NCBI RefSeq assembly: GCF_011806405.1
Contig: NZ_JAATOW010000008.1
Location: 81,635-145,634, forward strand
Reading direction: 5' to 3'
Source: Pseudooceanicola sp. HF7
Lineage (GTDB): Bacteria; Pseudomonadota; Alphaproteobacteria; Rhodobacterales; Rhodobacteraceae
Length of the DNA: 64,000 nt
The position numbers and the translations under genes are program-made. Positions 61,248-64,000 of this stretch are shown one piece after another (position 1 is the first letter of the stretch; the number at the start of each line of letters is the position of its first letter). The notes beneath the pieces are model-generated. The model saw nothing but the letters and a program-made list of their open reading frames with translations, did not search any database and was not told the origin of the DNA.

Positions 61248-62015
61248 GTGTTTCCATCTGCCTGTATCGAGTGGCTCTACCAGGACACGCACCCTGATCT
61301 TGCCGACCGGATCCGTGCGGCCAAGGCCGACGGCATCGCGCATGTCGAGTTCCACCTGTGGCGCGACAAGCAGATCGATGCTGTGGCGCAGGCTCTGGAA
61401 GAAACCGGCGTGACGCTCACCAGCTTCGTGGTCGAGCCCCGCCGCAGCCTCGTGGACCCGGCCGAGCATGCCGAATTCTTACAGGCCGTGCGCGAGTCAC
61501 TCGAGGTCGCCGCGCGCCTTGGCAAGCCGCCGCTGGTTGTGGCCTCGGGCTTCACGCGCGAGGGCGTTCCGCGCGAAGAGCAACGGGAAGAAGCGATCAG
61601 CGCGCTGCGCCAGGCCGCGCGTCTCGCCGAAGAGGCGGGTATCGTGCTGGTTCTGGAGCCGCTCAACACCCGAGTGGAGCATCCGGGCATGTTCCTGTCC
61701 GATACTGCCGAGGCCCTCGACATCATCGAGGCAGTGGACAGCCCCAATCTGAAGCTCCTTTTCGATCTCTACCACTCCGCCGTCATGGAGGAGGATCTCG
61801 AGCAGGTGCTGAAGGACAGAATGCACCTGGTCCACCATGTCCAGGTCGCCGACATGCCCGGCCGCAACGAGCCCGGGACAGGCGTCATCGACTGGCAGGA
61901 CAAGCTTGGGCGCCTGCGGGCGCTGGGATACGAGGGGGCAGTGGGGCTCGAATACAAGCCCACCATGCCCGCAACGCAATCGCTCAGGACCGCGCGAGCC
62001 GCGACAGGCCTGTGA
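61248..62015 (+). CDS. Sugar isomerase/epimerase, hydroxypyruvate-isomerase-like
   Basis: A 255-residue xylose-isomerase-like TIM barrel with intact key residues: Glu in VLVLEPLN, Asp in LLFDLYHS, His in VHHVQVAD, GRNEPGTGVIDW, and Glu in GLEYKP. The set matches Hyi-type enzymes, unlike the copy at 4016 with Asp at the last site. In this context it may isomerise the keto-sugar released from a 3-keto-glycoside, but that is inference. It is first in the operon; the C-deglycosidase large subunit follows after 49 bases. Confidence 0.85.
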   Translation: MFPSACIEWLYQDTHPDLADRIRAAKADGIAHVEFHLWRDKQIDAVAQALEETGVTLTSFVVEPRRSLVDPAEHAEFLQAVRESLEVAARLGKPPLVVASGFTREGVPREEQREEAISALRQAARLAEEAGIVLVLEPLNTRVEHPGMFLSDTAEALDIIEAVDSPNLKLLFDLYHSAVMEEDLEQVLKDRMHLVHHVQVADMPGRNEPGTGVIDWQDKLGRLRALGYEGAVGLEYKPTMPATQSLRTARAATGL

Positions 62016-62064
62016 TCGAGAGGGCGGCGCTGCCGTCCGGCTGATTTGAACAGCGGAGAACCAA

Positions 62065-63075
62065 ATGACTTACGACATCAGACGGGGCGTGAGCCTGTAC
62101 AGCTTCCAGAACGACACCTTCCTGGGCCGGATGACGCTGGAGGACTGCATCCGTACCTGCGCGGAAATGGGCGCCATGGGGATCGAAATCGTCGGCGAAC
62201 AGACCTTTTGGGGCTGGCCCGAGGTCGGGGTCGCCGACGAAAAGATCGAGGAATGGCACGGCCTCATGGCCAAGTACGGCACGGTCCCGGTCGCCCACGA
62301 TTTCATGCTCGACTACAAGCGCTACAAGGGGCAGAAGATGCCCTTCGACGAACAGGTCGCCAGCGTCCGCAAGGATATAGATTTCGGCGCCAGGCTCGGA
62401 ATGAAATTCATCCGCTCCCTCGTCTCGCTGGAGCCCGAGGTTCTGGTCGCCGCAGCGCCCTACGCCGAGGAGAAGGGGATCAAGATCCTCCTGGAAGTGC
62501 ACGCGCCGCTGCACTTCGATCACCCTTGGATTCTGCGCCACGCCGAGGCCTACGACAAGGCCGGGACCGACGCTCTGGGCTTCCTGCCGGACATGGGCGT
62601 CTTCCTCTACCGCTATCCCCGGGTCTGGAAGGAGCGCTTCATACGCAATGGTGTGCCGAGCGACGCGGCGGACTTTATCGAGCAGTCCTTCAACGACCGG
62701 CGCCTTGCCGAATACGTGGTCAACGACGTCATCGAGAAATGGGGCCCCGGCCCGCAGATGGGCATGGTCGAAACGCTCCGTCACAACGGCGCCTTCAGCC
62801 CCAAGCGCATGCTCGACTTCATTCCGAGGATTCACAACATCCACGCCAAGTTCTATGAAATGACAGAGGATTGCGTCGAGTTCTCTATCCCCTACGACGA
62901 AGTCTTCGAGGTCCTGAGGAAGGGTGGCTACAAGGGCTACATCTGTTCGGAATACGAGGGCAACCGCTGGGTGGAGGACGCGCAGGAGGTTGAAAGCCTC
63001 GAACAGGTCCGGCGCCAGCAGCATATGTTCTGCAACCTTCTGGGCGAAACCATGCCCAAAGCACTTGTCGCCTGA
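62065..63075 (+). CDS. TIM-barrel protein, candidate C-glycoside deglycosidase large subunit
   Basis: A 336-residue member of the sugar phosphate isomerase/epimerase superfamily. The likely metal ligands are E144 (LLEVHAP), D176 (FLPDMGVF), H260 (IHNIHAKFY) and E296 or E298 (CSEYEGNRW). Its start (IRRGVSLYSFQNDTFLGRMTLEDCI) and length fit the large subunits of Mn-dependent C-deglycosidases described from C-glycoside-degrading bacteria. The next gene, 11 bases on, encodes the matching small-subunit family, which makes the call much stronger. It would cleave the C-C bond of a 3-keto-C-glycoside. The exact substrate is unknown. Confidence 0.8.
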   Translation: MTYDIRRGVSLYSFQNDTFLGRMTLEDCIRTCAEMGAMGIEIVGEQTFWGWPEVGVADEKIEEWHGLMAKYGTVPVAHDFMLDYKRYKGQKMPFDEQVASVRKDIDFGARLGMKFIRSLVSLEPEVLVAAAPYAEEKGIKILLEVHAPLHFDHPWILRHAEAYDKAGTDALGFLPDMGVFLYRYPRVWKERFIRNGVPSDAADFIEQSFNDRRLAEYVVNDVIEKWGPGPQMGMVETLRHNGAFSPKRMLDFIPRIHNIHAKFYEMTEDCVEFSIPYDEVFEVLRKGGYKGYICSEYEGNRWVEDAQEVESLEQVRRQQHMFCNLLGETMPKALVA

Positions 63076-63086
63076 AAGGAACCCCA

Positions 63087-63479
63087 ATGTTCGATCACCA
63101 CATCATCTGTGAAGAAGGCTTCCGAAACGTCTCGGACGCCGGCTCCGTCACCGGCTTCGAATTTCAGGCGCGGCTTCCCTATTACCGCGGCCTTGGCCTT
63201 TCCATGGTCGAGGACCTCTCGGTGTCCGTCGACGGTGTAGAGGTCCCACGGGAGGACATCCGCTTCTCCGTGCGCGACCGCAGCTGGACCCTCGACGAAC
63301 TCGAGACCTGCTACGACGACCGCTGGAACTTTGGCGAAAGGGCAACGATCTTCGTCAAGCGGGCTGGCGGGCTTGCGGCAGGCCGCCACCAGCTGAAGCT
63401 CTCGGAACGGCTGCGGATCTCCTATCTGCCCTTCGTTCCGACGACGACGTTTGAAACCGAACTGGATCTCGCCGCCTGA
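63087..63479 (+). CDS. C-deglycosylation enzyme small (beta) subunit family protein (DUF6379)
   Basis: A 130-residue all-beta protein. MFDHHIICEEGFRNV, GFEFQARLPYYRGLGLSMVEDLSVSVDGVEV, DELETCYDDRWNFGERATIFV and RISYLPFVPTTTFET are features of the DUF6379 family, named for the beta subunit of C-glycoside deglycosidases. It has a GAAAGGA ribosome site 11 bases after the TIM-barrel gene. It should complete the active site of the neighbouring large subunit. A strong terminator follows. Confidence 0.82.
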   Translation: MFDHHIICEEGFRNVSDAGSVTGFEFQARLPYYRGLGLSMVEDLSVSVDGVEVPREDIRFSVRDRSWTLDELETCYDDRWNFGERATIFVKRAGGLAAGRHQLKLSERLRISYLPFVPTTTFETELDLAA

Positions 63480-63538
63480 ACTGGCAAGGCAGCGTGGCGC
63501 CGGCGACCGGCCTCACGCCGCAACCTCCTGATAAAAGC

Positions 63539-63572
63539 AAAGGCCGGCGCTCCGTGAAGCGCCGGCCTTTTT
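63539..63572 (+). terminator. Intrinsic terminator after the C-deglycosidase pair
   Basis: A 13-base perfect stem, AAAGGCCGGCGCT, loop CCGTGA and complement, running into five T. It ends the 61.2-63.5 kb operon. Confidence 0.9.
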
Positions 63573-63587
63573 AATGACGTGGTCACT

Positions 63588-63918
63588 TCAGTCCGCGAGG
63601 ATGGCCAACGGGCGGCACCAGCCGGCAGAGCCACGCGCGACCTTGACCGGAAAGCACATGACTTCGAAGCCGGCGTCGGGCGGCTGGTCGATGTTGGCGA
63701 CCTTTTCTATGTGGCAGTAGACGGTCTCGGCCCCGGCCTTGTGGCCCTCCCAGAAAAGATCCCACTGGCCGGTAGCCTTGGCTTTTTCGGCGACGCCCTT
63801 CAGCGGGGCGTCTCAGCTCCAGGCGTCGGTGCCGCAGACCTTCATGGCGCGTTCCGTCAGCCAGAGCTTCGCCTCGCGGCCGATGCCGCAGCCCGCCGCC
63901 AGATACCCTGCTGGCCTT
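63588..63918 (-). pseudogene. Remnant of a cyclase-family (kynurenine formamidase-like) gene
   Basis: In one minus-strand frame the translation reads PAGYLAAGCGIGREAKLWLT, then AMKVCGTDAWS, a TGA stop where the family has Trp, then DAPLKGVAEKAKATGQWDLF, EGHKAGAETVYCHIEKVANI and GFEVMCFPVKVARGSAGWCR up to a TGA at 63588-63590. This is the C-terminal half of a cyclase-family protein. The 5' half is missing: upstream the sequence passes into a different gene family at about 63918. So it is broken by a nonsense change and by truncation. Confidence 0.72.
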
Positions 63919-64000
63919 AAGACGCGCCATGGGCATGGCAGGCAATGTGCGCTCCCTCGGCGTCGAGGTAGGCGTCCTTGCGCCAGGCCATGGGCGTGCC
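63917..64000 (-). pseudogene. Fragment of a Rieske [2Fe-2S] protein, cut at the cyclase remnant
   Basis: From the window edge the minus strand reads GTPMAWRKDAYLDAEGAHIA, then CHAHGAS and a TAA at 63917-63919. The spacing and the CHAHGA end match the second Cys-x-x-His ligand pair of Rieske proteins, which normally continue with F, then GxCxxGPC. The reading frame stops right at the junction with the cyclase remnant. The 5' part lies outside the window. Confidence 0.5.

Overview
The window is 64 kb of GC-rich DNA that fits a marine or soil alphaproteobacterium of the Rhodobacteraceae/Roseobacter type. I infer this from the gene families and their arrangement (DUF1285 beside a MoxR-DUF58-DUF4159 operon, riboswitch-controlled btuBFCD, a PCu(A)C/SCO pair, a YafY-type WYL regulator with a VOC protein). 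No rRNA, CRISPR array, complete insertion sequence or replication origin was seen. One tRNA gene, tRNA-Arg(CCT), lies at 48811-48887.

Layout. 1-5.5 kb: the 3' part of polA, a divergent MerR regulator/CDF metal exporter pair with a clear MerR-type promoter, a WYL regulator/VOC pair, a hydroxypyruvate-isomerase-like protein and a DUF1285 protein. 5.5-12.2 kb: a four-gene overlapping operon of MoxR ATPase, DUF58, BatA/DUF4159 and VWA-like membrane proteins. 12.3-17.2 kb: an ABC sugar importer (binding protein, two unusually decorated permeases, ATPase). 17.8-19.4 kb: copper-delivery proteins. 19.5-24.6 kb: a cobalamin riboswitch, a TonB receptor, a btuFCD importer and a decayed cbiZ. 24.9-32.9 kb: signalling (GGDEF-EAL, hybrid histidine kinase, single-domain receiver, CheB-CheR-PAS fusion). 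33.4-42.8 kb: secreted RTX subtilase, sulfotransferase and four glycosyltransferases. 43-48.6 kb: an orphan CoxM-like flavoprotein, a YcaQ-type glycosylase, a LacI regulator and a chemoreceptor.

48.8 kb to the end is the most interesting part: a catabolic island that begins just after the tRNA. It holds LysR and TetR regulators, two MFS transporters, a porin, a pyranose-oxidase-like GMC flavoenzyme, a translationally coupled LLM monooxygenase/FMN reductase/GH3 glycosidase operon, a hydroxypyruvate-isomerase-like TIM barrel, and a two-gene pair that looks like the large (TIM-barrel, metal) and small subunits of a bacterial C-glycoside deglycosidase. Six intergenic sites share an AGAAT-N4-ATTCT palindrome (5-4-5 arms). 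Two of them sit on nearly identical gcTTGACAAGG promoters, and one lies upstream of the TetR gene itself. I propose that this is one TetR-controlled regulon for importing a plant-type (C- or O-)glycoside, oxidising its sugar at C3, cleaving it and oxidising the aglycone. The island ends, at the window edge, in remnants of a cyclase-family gene and a Rieske protein.
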